64,000 bases of DNA from Drosophila persimilis (Eukaryota > Arthropoda > Insecta > Diptera > Drosophilidae), in NCBI RefSeq assembly GCF_003286085.1, contig NW_020825298.1, forward strand, positions 6,324,001-6,388,000, read 5' to 3'. Under the pieces are notes generated by a model. It was given only the letters and a program-made list of their open reading frames with translations. It ran no database searches and was not told the origin of the DNA. The translations under genes and the position numbers were made by a program. Shown piece by piece: positions 26,461 through 35,419 of the stretch (position 1 is the first letter of the stretch; each line of letters starts with the position of its first letter).

Positions 26461-26545
26461 CCGACTTTGACTTCGACTCGGACTCCGACTCCGACGGCGA
26501 CTCCGACTCCGAATATGAGTGCGAAGGCGAGTGCGAGTGCGAGTA
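26461..26545. repeat. (GACTCC)n / (GAGTGC)n hexanucleotide repeat
   Basis: GACTCC, GACTCG and GACTTC hexamers run into GAGTGC hexamers. Related tracts lie at 22,566-22,605, 55,775-55,810 and 56,053-56,100. Confidence 0.8.
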
Positions 26546-26649
26546 TACGAGCATGTGTGGGAAAAGATTGAGCAGCTCCGAATGAGGAAAGAGGCGACCA
26601 ATTGAATTTAAGAATTCTTTTGGCCAAAACTACAACAGATATTTGTGCC

Positions 26650-26767
26650 ATTAAATATGGTAAAAGATAAACTAATATATCTACAACTTAATGAAATATT
26701 AGTAACATTAAATATGGAAAAATATGAACTAATATGTATATCTCCAATTTAATTAAATATTTGTAAC
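26650..26767. repeat. two-copy 57-61-bp AT-rich tandem duplication
   Basis: CATTAAATATGG starts at 26,650 and 26,707 and is followed in both copies by related (A)-GA-ACTAATAT..ATCTCCAA sequence. The copies are about 80% alike by eye. Confidence 0.7.
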
Positions 26768-27279
26768 AAAAAAAAAACGATAAATCTAAGAAAAACCATT
26801 CAGCCTGTGTTGTTTCGAATATGGTATTATATAAAATATAAAATAGTTCCTAATTATATAAATTATATAAAATAATTCCCAATCATATATTTACTCTAAT
26901 AAACCGAGTTTACTTTAATTTTCTGACTATATCGGAAGATATAGAAATAGTAAATATGTATAAAAAAAAACAATAAATAATAAACCCATACATTGAATGG
27001 GGAATTTCTGCGCCTCTTCCTATAATTTGGCTTAGAAATTAACAAAATAGAGACAGGGGAATTAAAGAAAGATTTCTTGAAGAATTTATAGAGCTCCAAA
27101 TCATAAGTATTACATATTTAAATATATAATACATACTCGTACACCTAACCCCCATTTACGGCCTTTAGTATTCCCATCTCTTCAAGCACTTGATATTTCC
27201 ATCTCAGGTGACTCTCCCCCTCGGATGGCTTGATTATATCATATGATTTCTAAGGCAGTACCTGATCAGTAAATTATTT

Positions 27280-27482
27280 CAATCAGTCAGCGGACTTTCC
27301 ACCACGTAAGTGTCGAACGGATTTCAATAAATCAGTGACAATAATGGGATATGGCCATATAAATAGAAATTGAGTTGTTCGGAGTGAGTAATACGATACA
27401 GATTGCATTGATATTCGTAAGACGATGGGGAGAACATGTGCTCTAATCTGTGATCAAAATTATTTTGTTGTAAAATAAATAA
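27280..27482 (+). promoter_or_regulatory. possible compact promoter with a 17-codon ORF
   Basis: In order: GGACTTTCC (27,292-27,300, resembling a Rel/kappa-B half-site), TATAAATAG (27,358-27,366), an ATG at 27,425 opening 17 codons (MGRTCALICDQNYFVVK) to TAA at 27,476, and an overlapping AATAAA. The spacing suits a very short transcript. All the motifs are short and the area is AT-rich, so this is weak. Confidence 0.15.
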
Positions 27483-29259
27483 ATATTTTAATAGAATTAT
27501 TTAAGTATTTGCTTTTTCACTTGGGCCCCCCTATGGACCCTATGGGCACGTGATTAATCGGTTCCTCTTCGAATTGAATCATTGAATAAAACGGAATTAT
27601 TAAAGTGAATCACTGAAAGGCAAGGATTCGAACGAGTCAGATCTTTTTGAATCTAAAGAAACTAAAGAACAGGGTATTTATTATTTTTTAATCCAGCCAC
27701 AACTAAATGTATAAAAAATCTGAGAACTGAACAAATTAACGAGCAGATTTTCCTTTAAATTTAATTAAAATTAGTTCGAATGATTAGTAGCTTTAAAAAA
27801 TGTTTAATTATAGCTGAAAATCATTCAAATTTGAATAAAATTCCACTTCTTCTTCAACTTTAAAATTCACAAAAATGTTCTTCCTACCAGATCTTCCATT
27901 AAAATTTAGAATTTAGGCCAAAACTCGAGTAACATATAATAATAGTACTCGCATTTGATTTATAAATATTCTTCCCCTTTCATGTGCTCGGCAGGAATTC
28001 CTTGGGCCTTGGATAAATTATAGAACGCACTATATATAATAATTTCAAGAACTCCCCCCACCAGAACCCAACCATATATTACCTAAACACATAACATATA
28101 TAGTAGGTACCATATATACTTTTACCGCACTATAATCCCCCTCTCATTCCTGGGAGGGGCAGCCGCCGCCCCTCCAGGAAGTCATTAAGCTTCTGGAGGT
28201 TGGAATAAATAAAGTTTTCGGGGGCTGGAAAGCTATAAGGTGGCCCACGGCAGATGCAACTTTATTGAACGCGACAAAAACAAAATAAATTTACGCGTAA
28301 AAACACTCGAAATTGTCGCGACGCTGCAAGCGATCCCAAAGATTCCACAGGCAGGCGGCGGCGGCTAATGTATCTAATAGATACACGACAGCATGTCAGA
28401 CGCTTGCAGTGGAGCGAGTAAAGGGCGAGATACCGAGTGGGGAACGTGTCGTGTGGTAGGGGCAGGTATGATACGATACGATACGATACGGTTCCGTTTC
28501 GCTCCGTTCCGGATAGCCCTGTGGATCGCTGGATCTATGGGTGAGTGGTGGGGACTTCCATGTACCATTTACCTCCACCTTGGCCTGCTTGGGCTGCCCC
28601 CTCCCTTGGCTACGCCCCTCTTCTCGTGAGTCTCTAATTAACATTGGGATTGTAGTACACTTTTAATTTATATCTTATTGATGCCGGCGACATTTGTATT
28701 TATTTTTACCCGAAACTTAGAGGGGCCTCCGTCCCCTCTCCAAGGGGGCGGCTGTGGGCTGTGGGCTATGTACTATCCATAGATTCAAGATTCACTTCCC
28801 CGATCTGTCGCAGATTCTCTCTCTCTCCCTCTCCCTCTCTCTTTCTCTGTGTGGAATGTTATTTTTATCGAGTCTGTGCCGAAGGAAAGCTAAAATTTAT
28901 ATGGAATAGGTGTCGCCTCTTGATATTTTTGGGGTATAATTATTGTTAATATTTGTTGCTGTTGTCCCCCTCCCCCTCCCGCCCCCTCAGCTGTCTCTTT
29001 CGTTTGTTTTTGCTATTTTTTATCTATACTCTAATTAAAATATTCGGTTGTTTTGTGCTTTATGCTGCTATACGAGTATATAGAGGACATATACCACTAA
29101 TACTCTCGCTGGCCGGCTGGCTGTACACAGAAATTGCTGTGAAATGAAATGAAATAAAAACAACAACAATTGGGTTCGTGGGTGGCTGGTTCACGTTTAT
29201 TTTTAATATTAAAAAACATAAGTATTTTCAGGTTGAATTTTAATGGCTCTTCTCTCTCT
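27483..29259. other. non-coding stretch
   Basis: AT-rich up to 28,130. Then (GATAC)n at 28,468-28,491 and a TGTATCTAATAGATACA palindrome at 28,369-28,385. A good donor-like ATGG/GTGAGT lies at 28,540, and (CT)n at 28,816-28,840. No gene is supported. Confidence 0.45.
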
Positions 29260-29478
29260 ATGACATCTGTCCGTGATTATGATATTATTTTGAGTGGTTC
29301 GCACAGTTTCGACAATTGGAAAAGACATCGCCATCGCCATGGATATATATCTTTTCTTAGATGCCTAGAGGTTCATATTGAAACTGAAACGGTTAAGATT
29401 CCAGAACCTCTAAAGACTGAAAAATATGTCCAAGTACTACAACCCGTAGGGACCTCAAAAAACGAAAAGCAAAACTGA
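29260..29478 (+). CDS. doubtful 72-residue ORF beside the Helitron-like element
   Basis: ATG to TGA. The peptide starts MTSVRDYDIILSGSHSFDNW and has a His/Arg repeat (RHRHRHG) from a CGCCAT microsatellite. It contains AAAACTGAAAAATATGT-type repeats that recur just after it. No family is recognised. Confidence 0.15.
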   Translation: MTSVRDYDIILSGSHSFDNWKRHRHRHGYISFLRCLEVHIETETVKIPEPLKTEKYVQVLQPVGTSKNEKQN

Positions 29479-29573
29479 AAAATATGTAAAAAACCAAAAT
29501 CCGTATATTTGCTATCTTTTGATAGACACCTCCACGTTCCAGAGATATTTAAAATTCATTTTGAATATTAACA

Positions 29574-29628
29574 ATTTTAAATAGTTTCTATATGAAATTT
29601 TTAAAAACAAAAATGTGTTAAACCTTTT
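29574..29628 (+). repeat. left flank copy of a 55-bp repeat
   Basis: An AT-rich block (..TATATGAAATTTTTAAAA..) resembling 30,753-30,810 on the far side of the mobile element, about 75-80% alike by eye. It ends in AAACCTTTTTA directly at the element boundary. Confidence 0.55.
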
Positions 29629-30735
29629 TATACCCGATACTCAAAATGAGTATTGGGGTATATTAGATTTGTGGTAAAAGTGGATGTGTGTAACGTCCAG
29701 AAGGAATCGTTTCCGACCCTATAAAGTATATATATTCTTGATCAGCATCAATAGCCGAGTCGATTGAGCCCTGTCTGTCTGTCCGTCCGTCCGTCTGTCC
29801 GTCTGTCCGTCCCCTTCAGCGCCTAATGCTCAAAGACTATAAGAGCCAGAGCAACGATGTTTTGGATCCAGACTTCTGTGATATGTCACTGCTACAAAAA
29901 TATTTCAAAACTTTGCCCCGCCCACTTCCGCCCCCACAAAGGGCGAAAATCTGTGGCATCCACAATTTTAAAGATAAGATAAAACCAAAAACGCAGAATC
30001 GTAGAAAATGACCATATCTTATAGACTGCAGAATCTGAATTAGATCGTATTATTATTATAGCCAGCATCAAGAAAACAATTTCATTTTTTCTCGCCCTGT
30101 CTCTCTCTAACACACACGTAGCATAGGCGGCTTTGCTTAGAGTAAAACATTAGCGCCTAGATCTCAGAGACTATAAAAGCTAGAGCAACCAAATTTGGTA
30201 TCCACACTCCTAATATATCGGACCGAGACGAGTTTGTTTCAAAATTTCGCCACACCCCCTTCCGCCCCCGCAAAGAATGCAAATCTGGGGATATTCACAA
30301 ATCTCAGAGACTATTAAAGCTAGAGTAACCAAATTTGGTATCCGCACTTCTGTTAGATCTCACTATAAAACGTATATCTCAGAATTTCGCCCCACCCCCA
30401 TCCGCCCCCACAAAGGACGAAAATCTGTTGCATCCACAATATTGCAGATTTGAGAAAACTAAAAACGCAGAATCATAGATAATAACCATATCTATTAGAT
30501 TGCTGAATCTGGATCAGATCAGACCATTTTTTTAGCCAAAAGGAACAAATCAATTTGCAGTGGCTACGCAGCGCCCGACGTCACGCTCAGACTGATTTTC
30601 TGTCTCTCTCGCACGCACTCTTTGTCGTGTCGTTAAATATTAGCGGCGTCTGCCGGAGGAGAGCCATACTGACTTAGTATCGGGTATAACCGTAGAGTTG
30701 CGGTGTCCGCAGCAACTCACAACGTTCCCCCTCGT
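29629..30735 (+). mobile_element. DINE-1 / mini-me type non-autonomous Helitron-like element
   Basis: The ends carry perfect 13-bp inverted repeats, TATACCCGATACT (29,629-29,641) and AGTATCGGGTATA (30,676-30,688). Diagnostic blocks known from this fly family follow the left end: CGACCCTATAAAGTATATAT, a sequence like ATTCTTGATCAGCATCAATA, then a (GTCT/GTCC)n block at 29,774-29,814. Three diverged internal units start near 29,822, 30,150 and 30,297 with (T/C)(A)AGACTATAA(A/G)AGC and contain a conserved CGCCC..CCGCCCCCACAAAG motif. After the right inverted repeat comes a subterminal hairpin, GTTGCGG/CCGCAGCAAC, and an end like CGTTCCCCCTCG. There is no coding capacity, so movement would depend on a helper element. 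The family name is from memory, not from a search. Confidence 0.8.
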
Positions 30736-30752
30736 TTTATTTGCATTAAAAA

Positions 30753-30810
30753 AATTTAAAATTATTTGCATATGGAATTTTAGAAAATAAAAATGTCCAA
30801 ACCTTTTTTA
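30753..30810 (+). repeat. right flank copy of the 55-bp repeat
   Basis: Counterpart of 29,574-29,628, so the element lies between two diverged copies of one AT-rich sequence. Helitrons do not make target duplications, so the element may have landed in or between a pre-existing tandem pair, or the repeat may be part of a larger composite unit. Confidence 0.5.
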
Positions 30811-33049
30811 ATTGTATTATACAAATTTACAATAATTTGAATTTTCATTTATTATAATTTTTTGATAATTTAAAAAAGATTTTCATATTTTAATTTTTAT
30901 AATACAAATTGAAATAACTTAAAAAAAAAAAAAAAAAAAAATGTAAGTTAAAAAATTACAAAAAATTTCTTAAATGGAAATTTGTAATACAAGTTTATTG
31001 TGTTGCAAGATACATGTTTAAAAAAAAGGGCAGCTGTTTTTTTTTCCCACCCACAGGACACAAAACTCCTATTTTATTCATCCGGCCTTGAGTTTATTAA
31101 CATTTCAGTTTGAAACACAATATATACTGTCTATTGTCTAAGATTTCATTGTAGGTTCGTCTTCTCAGAGAATATCCCTATTTACCACGGTAGTAGATTG
31201 TTGAATGAGTGCTGTTAAACCAGAAACAGACTCTAGATCGTTACCCTTAACGATAGGAACGATAGAAAGTCGACTGTCGAATGAACTTTCCACCCAAAAA
31301 GTTCCTGATTTCTGAAACTTAAAAGGGAAATGGCCACAGACAGCCCGTAACTTGTATGGAAAGCCCAACGTTACTTCTGTAGTCCCTTCAATCCCTTTCG
31401 TTCTTCAACGATAAATTGATTCCTCCATGAACTTGACACTCTCTCTGTTTCATTAAATCAAACATTGATCACATTTCATCGACTGCGATTGCAAGATCTG
31501 GGCACATTTCACGTACCTCAGCTAATTGAGGCCTGCACTCAATAATTAGGCAACAACGTCTCCCTCCTCCCCTCCCCCTCAACCCTCTGCCCGCTTGCCT
31601 GTTCGATTTTTCCATTTTCCAATGGAATTTTCTCTGTGTGTTTAATGGAGTCATCTGCGTTGGGTACTCGAGGGCCTAATAGGGGGATATATCAGAGGAA
31701 GAGGCCCAGATGAAGACACCGATCTGTTCGCTGCTCGAAGGAGGAGGAGGAGGGGGAGTGCTGCACACGAGGCAAATGACATTTCATTTATCTTGGGGCT
31801 GAGGTGGGTTTTTGGGGCTAAAGAGAGAGGGGGGGAGGGGCATGCAGCAGTTGCGTTGGCGACCAGCATTCGATGTCAGCGATGAGTTATGGACACTCGC
31901 AGTGGGCCATGTTTGGAGCATCGGGCATACTCGTAAAGCTCTCAGTTCCGGTGATCTCCGGCTCCGGAGTTATCGGTGTGAAAAATAGAAACATGATTAT
32001 GAAATTATCAAAGGAAAATGTACAAGGGCCAGTGGAGGGGGAAACTCTCGAGCAAAGAGCGAAAGATGTGGAGAAAGATGGAGAAAGAGAGATCTATTTG
32101 GGTTGGGTGGCGCTTTCGTTGGCTCGAAAGTACCCCACGGCCTTAGATTGGATGGAATTTATACAGCCAACGGCAGCGCAATTAAGTTCAACAACAACCA
32201 CATGGAAAACTACAACAACAACAACAACAACAGCAACAACAACAGCAAACTGTAATGTATGATCCGTCGTCTATCCAACATGAACCTGACTGTGCCCACA
32301 CGATCGCTCTCTCTCTCTCTGTCTCTCTCTCCGCGTCTTTCTCTTCGACGAACGTGTGTGGACAATAGAAAACCAGAGAGGTACAGCAGCGGGCATGATA
32401 ATAGAAGAATTTCCCAAATATTTGCCAAAAACAACACTAATTTTGTTTCGTTTTAATCAGGGATTCGAAATTAGATAGAAATCGATTAAATAGAATTCAA
32501 ATAAATATTGATTTTGTATTTTAAGGGTAGTAAAATGCTTTAGAGGCACTTAAGACTTAAATATAACTGATTAAAAACATATTTAAGTGATATAAGATAT
32601 AAGCGTATAATATTAACAAACTATTGGTTCCATAAACGCCTGAAACAATCAAGATCTTAGGCTAAAGGCTCTATGGAATTGTGCCCTATGAAAACCTAGG
32701 GATATGACAGCTCTTAACCAAGAAAACTAGGGTAATACCAGTCCAAGCTGCGACTCCTGGTTATAAGCCTTAAAGAAGATCAGTTCTCATTAATCGCAAG
32801 GCCAAAAACGTTGTCTTAGGCGATGAATATGCACGATGAATGAATCTGTAAGGGTTCAAGGGCTTACAAGCTCCCAGATGCAAGAATACTCATACAATTT
32901 ACAGAATATTCTCTCAAAATCTTCAGATCACACCTACCTCTGAGCAACACGCCTACTATGATGACCTTAAGTGTACATTTGCCTGCCTAGATGGGGGTTT
33001 GTAGGTATGTATAGAGTACGAGTATGTGTGGATGTATAGATCAACTCAC
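30811..33049. other. non-coding stretch
   Basis: A21 run at 30,921-30,941, (GGA)n at 31,739-31,755, (CAA)n at 32,213-32,245 and (CT)n at 32,307-32,330. A minus-strand ORF from 31,654 (MTPLNTQRKFHWKMEKSNRQ...) meets a fair donor, CTGAG/GTACGT, near 31,517, but nothing else supports it. Confidence 0.4.
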
Positions 33050-33205
33050 CTTGCGGCTAGCCGAGGCGAAAGAGAGCGAGAGAGAGCGAGAGAGGAGAGT
33101 GTTTTCGGTTGTTTTCGGTTTGGTTTTTTCGTGAAGATACACGAACCGAACCATGAATTTAATTATGATAAAGAAAGAAAAAAAAGCAGACAATTTTATA
33201 GCCAA
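33050..33205 (-). promoter_or_regulatory. candidate TATA promoter and 5' exon (minus strand)
   Basis: On the minus strand a TATAAAA box (33,197-33,203) stands about 30 bases before a leader-like sequence. The leader is rich in CGAAAACAACCGAAAACACT-type words and then a (CTCTCG)n block, and it ends at a consensus donor, GCCGCAAG/GTGAGT (33,050). The GA/CT block could bind GAGA factor or CLAMP. The transcription start near 33,165 is inferred from TATA spacing. The gene it would serve is unknown; the coding-like exon at 17.56 kb on the same strand is one possibility. Confidence 0.33.
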
Positions 33206-34100
33206 CAAAGGCACGCAAAATAAAAGATCCATAAGCGTATCCATATACATACAAGTGTATGTGTGTGTGTGTATCTGTGAGATATTATGTAAAATAAGTT
33301 GGAAAGCGACTCAAAAGCGTAGAAGAAACCAACAAATGAGTACTCGATGGGGCTTGGGCATGGGTATGGGTATGTATCTACATATGTACTCATGTATCTA
33401 TGTATCTTTCGTTGTGTGCTCGCTTTCGTAGTCAACGAATTAAGTGCCGCTAGCTCTATTACTCGCCTCTTCACAGAAACAACCCAAAATGGTGTCGATC
33501 ACATTGCACAAGGCGGCTACCATCCTCTCTCTCTGTCTCTGAGTCGGTGGTACAGTTGCCTCCGAGCTTAGAGAGCCATACCATACGGGTATTACGCAGA
33601 GATTCGTTAGTTGAACATTTGTTTATTACAGTTTACGGATTTCAGCGGCCCAAAGGCAGATGCAAATGATTGGAGATGGAAATGGAGATCTCTATAAATG
33701 GTTTCTCGGTTGGGGACAAAACTCCACGGCTCTCGGAGAGCCAAAAGAGCTTGACAAAAGCCTAAGATAAGAGAAGTGCTTGAAAGGCTGAATGTGCTGG
33801 ATTGTGGGTCAATAATCGGGCATATGATCGAACATATTGGCTTCTGGTACTAAGACGAGTTACTGTGAGGGATGGAAACTCTAATTCTGTTCTTTTTGTA
33901 GTAAAATGTTTGTAAAATACTCTAAGCTTTGACTCTTTAAGGCTTAATAGATCCCATAGATAGATCCATATGTATGTGTGTGTGGGGTTAAGCATCAGCC
34001 TGGCAAGTAATGGGTTAAAGATCCACCAAATACCGCTATAATAATTCCCCCAATATGCAGGGTGCAGTCCCGATATGCAGTTCGATCTTCAGGAAGCCAA
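33206..34100. other. non-coding stretch
   Basis: Contains (GT)n at 33,258-33,272 and a TATGTATC-rich block at 33,360-33,410. No gene is supported. Confidence 0.4.
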
Positions 34101-34103
34101 AGC

Positions 34104-34262
34104 GGTTGTATGTAATAGGCTGTCTGTGTATGTAATAAGCTGTCTTTGTATGCAATAAGCTGTCTGTGTATGCAATAAGCTGTCTTTGTATGCAATAAGC
34201 TGTCTGTGTATGCAATAAGCTGTCTGTGTATGTAATTAGCTGTGTGTATAAATTTAGCTGTG
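34104..34262. repeat. 20-bp minisatellite, about 7.5 copies
   Basis: The unit TGTCTGTGTATGCAATAAGC is repeated with an exact 20-base period (34,121, 34,141, 34,161 and so on). Position five alternates G/T between neighbours over the central copies, giving a 40-bp second-order period. Edge copies are degenerate. Confidence 0.92.
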
Positions 34263-34333
34263 TGTAGATATGTATGCAAGTATCGAAGTACAGTATTTTA
34301 CATAAATATATAGAAATAGATGGTTATGGATGG

Positions 34334-34350
34334 TTTATTGTTCTTTTATT
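34334..34350 (-). terminator. two poly(A) signals of the 34.4-kb gene
   Basis: AATAAA on the minus strand occurs at 34,334-34,339 and 34,345-34,350, 70-86 bases past the TAG of the upstream minus-strand CDS. That is normal spacing for a fly 3' UTR. Confidence 0.55.
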
Positions 34351-34419
34351 GATCATGGCAGAGGACAAATTCCAAGAATCGATACATCTATTCAATCAAG
34401 GGCTTTTTTGAAACACCAA

Positions 34420-34908
34420 CTACCGGACGGCCTGCTTCAGTAGCGCCACCACGCCCACGAGGAATCCCATAAGGCAGAACCACAGCAGACAGGGCGCGGC
34501 CAGGCCCACAGCGAAAAAGACGACAGTCTGGTGCTCCAGGACATTGATCACGGGCCACTTCATCTGGCGCCTCGGCATGATGCTGCACCGACGGTGGCGC
34601 CGCGAAGCGATGACATCGATGACGCCGACGATCAGCCCCAACAGCCAGGCCAACGTGTGCCACAGCAGGTGCCCCACCAGCAGCAGGGCCTTGACGATGA
34701 GGGTCTCCGAGCAGCGCTGGTACGAGGCCACCAGGCGGCGACGCGTCGCCGGACTCATCGAGGACTCCGCCAGATCGACGAGCGACTCCAGGCGGGAGCG
34801 TCTGGGCGGAGGCCGGTTGCAGAGCTCCTCCGTTTCCGAGTCCGTTTCGGTGCCAGGGAATCCCCATTTTCCCTGGTAGCCGGTGTACGGGGAACGTGAT
34901 TTGTTCAT
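34420..34908 (-). CDS. 162-residue two-segment membrane protein, uncharacterised
   Basis: A single open frame from ATG (34,908, context CAGACGATGAAC) to TAG. Codon use is strongly fly-like (CTG, GTC, ATC, GCC, AAG dominate), unlike its surroundings. Residues 1-67 are polar and low-complexity (TETDSETEE at 20-28, PPPRRSR at 33-39), then two hydrophobic segments lie at about 70-101 and 128-157. They are joined by a basic loop (RRHRR at 103-107). There is no cleavable signal peptide, so a hairpin-like membrane protein with a cytosolic N-terminus is plausible. The frame stays open 21 codons upstream of the ATG without another ATG, so I start at Met 34,908. Poly(A) signals follow the stop. No family is recognised; a lineage-restricted gene is possible. 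Confidence 0.75.
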   Translation of the reverse strand: MNKSRSPYTGYQGKWGFPGTETDSETEELCNRPPPRRSRLESLVDLAESSMSPATRRRLVASYQRCSETLIVKALLLVGHLLWHTLAWLLGLIVGVIDVIASRRHRRCSIMPRRQMKWPVINVLEHQTVVFFAVGLAAPCLLWFCLMGFLVGVVALLKQAVR

Positions 34909-34967
34909 CGTCTGGCAACTAAATTTTGCAATTGTTTCCGGATTTGTTTTTTGGCTTTCAATAGCTG

Positions 34968-35285
34968 TCAAGATAGTGAATTTTTGGAATTATTCTGATT
35001 GCAGGGCCTACTTTGATGGCTTTGCTCTCGAAAGGGTTGCCCTTTCTCCCTTATTTTCATTGCAGTTTCGGAGACAAAACTATCGCCATTCCCATTCCTG
35101 GTCCACTTGGAGCTCACAGAATTCGATGATTCCCATATATGCCAGAGGCGTGTGGTGGCTAATCGCAGACTAGTGATCCATCCATAGCTATCGTCGTACC
35201 ATGTTCGCGGCTCCAATTGGTGCCTCAACTTCTCCTCCACCACACCATCCGATGGTCCGCATGGAAACAATTCCCAGACAATCAT
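34968..35285 (-). CDS. possible upstream ORF, 105 residues
   Basis: ATG to TGA on the minus strand, ending 60 bases before the start codon of the membrane-protein gene. It starts MIVWELFPCGPSDGVVEEKL and contains a Trp-rich centre (TWYDDSYGWI, LWHIWESS). Codon use is fairly fly-like, but a spliced plus-strand reading competes for the same DNA. It could be an upstream cistron, a 5' exon, or antisense shadow. No domain is recognised. Confidence 0.25.
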   Translation of the reverse strand: MIVWELFPCGPSDGVVEEKLRHQLEPRTWYDDSYGWITSLRLATTRLWHIWESSNSVSSKWTRNGNGDSFVSETAMKIREKGQPFREQSHQSRPCNQNNSKNSLS

Positions 35286-35417
35286 TAGGAAACGGTGAGT
35301 GAAGTTCTTTCTCCCCGTAAGTCCCTGAATCTTCTACTAATTTGCAAAGGTTTCCTGTGCTTAATCCTTCCAATGACTGCCCCTGCAGAGAGCTCTAATA
35401 CATACAGTGGTCTCTGA
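35201..35417 (+). CDS. possible two-exon 40-residue gene (plus strand)
   Basis: ATG at 35,201 opens MFAAPIGASTSPPPHHPMVR and continues to a strong donor, AACG/GTGAGT (exon end 35,294). The 94-base intron has a CTAAT branch-like site (about 35,336), a pyrimidine tract and CCCTGCAG. Exon 2 (35,389-35,417) adds ESSNTYSGL and TGA. The intron is the best-formed one I saw by eye. A different frame of the first exon (LSSYHVRGSNWCLNFSSTTP..) is also open, and its 5' extension is broken by one TAG. It overlaps the minus-strand ORF at 34,968-35,285, and both cannot easily be coding. Confidence 0.27.
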
Positions 35418-35419
35418 AT

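Noticed and set aside
28393-28540. Plus-strand ORF ending at an ATGG/GTGAGT donor
   Set aside because: Contains a (GATAC)n microsatellite and has no further exon or conserved residues.
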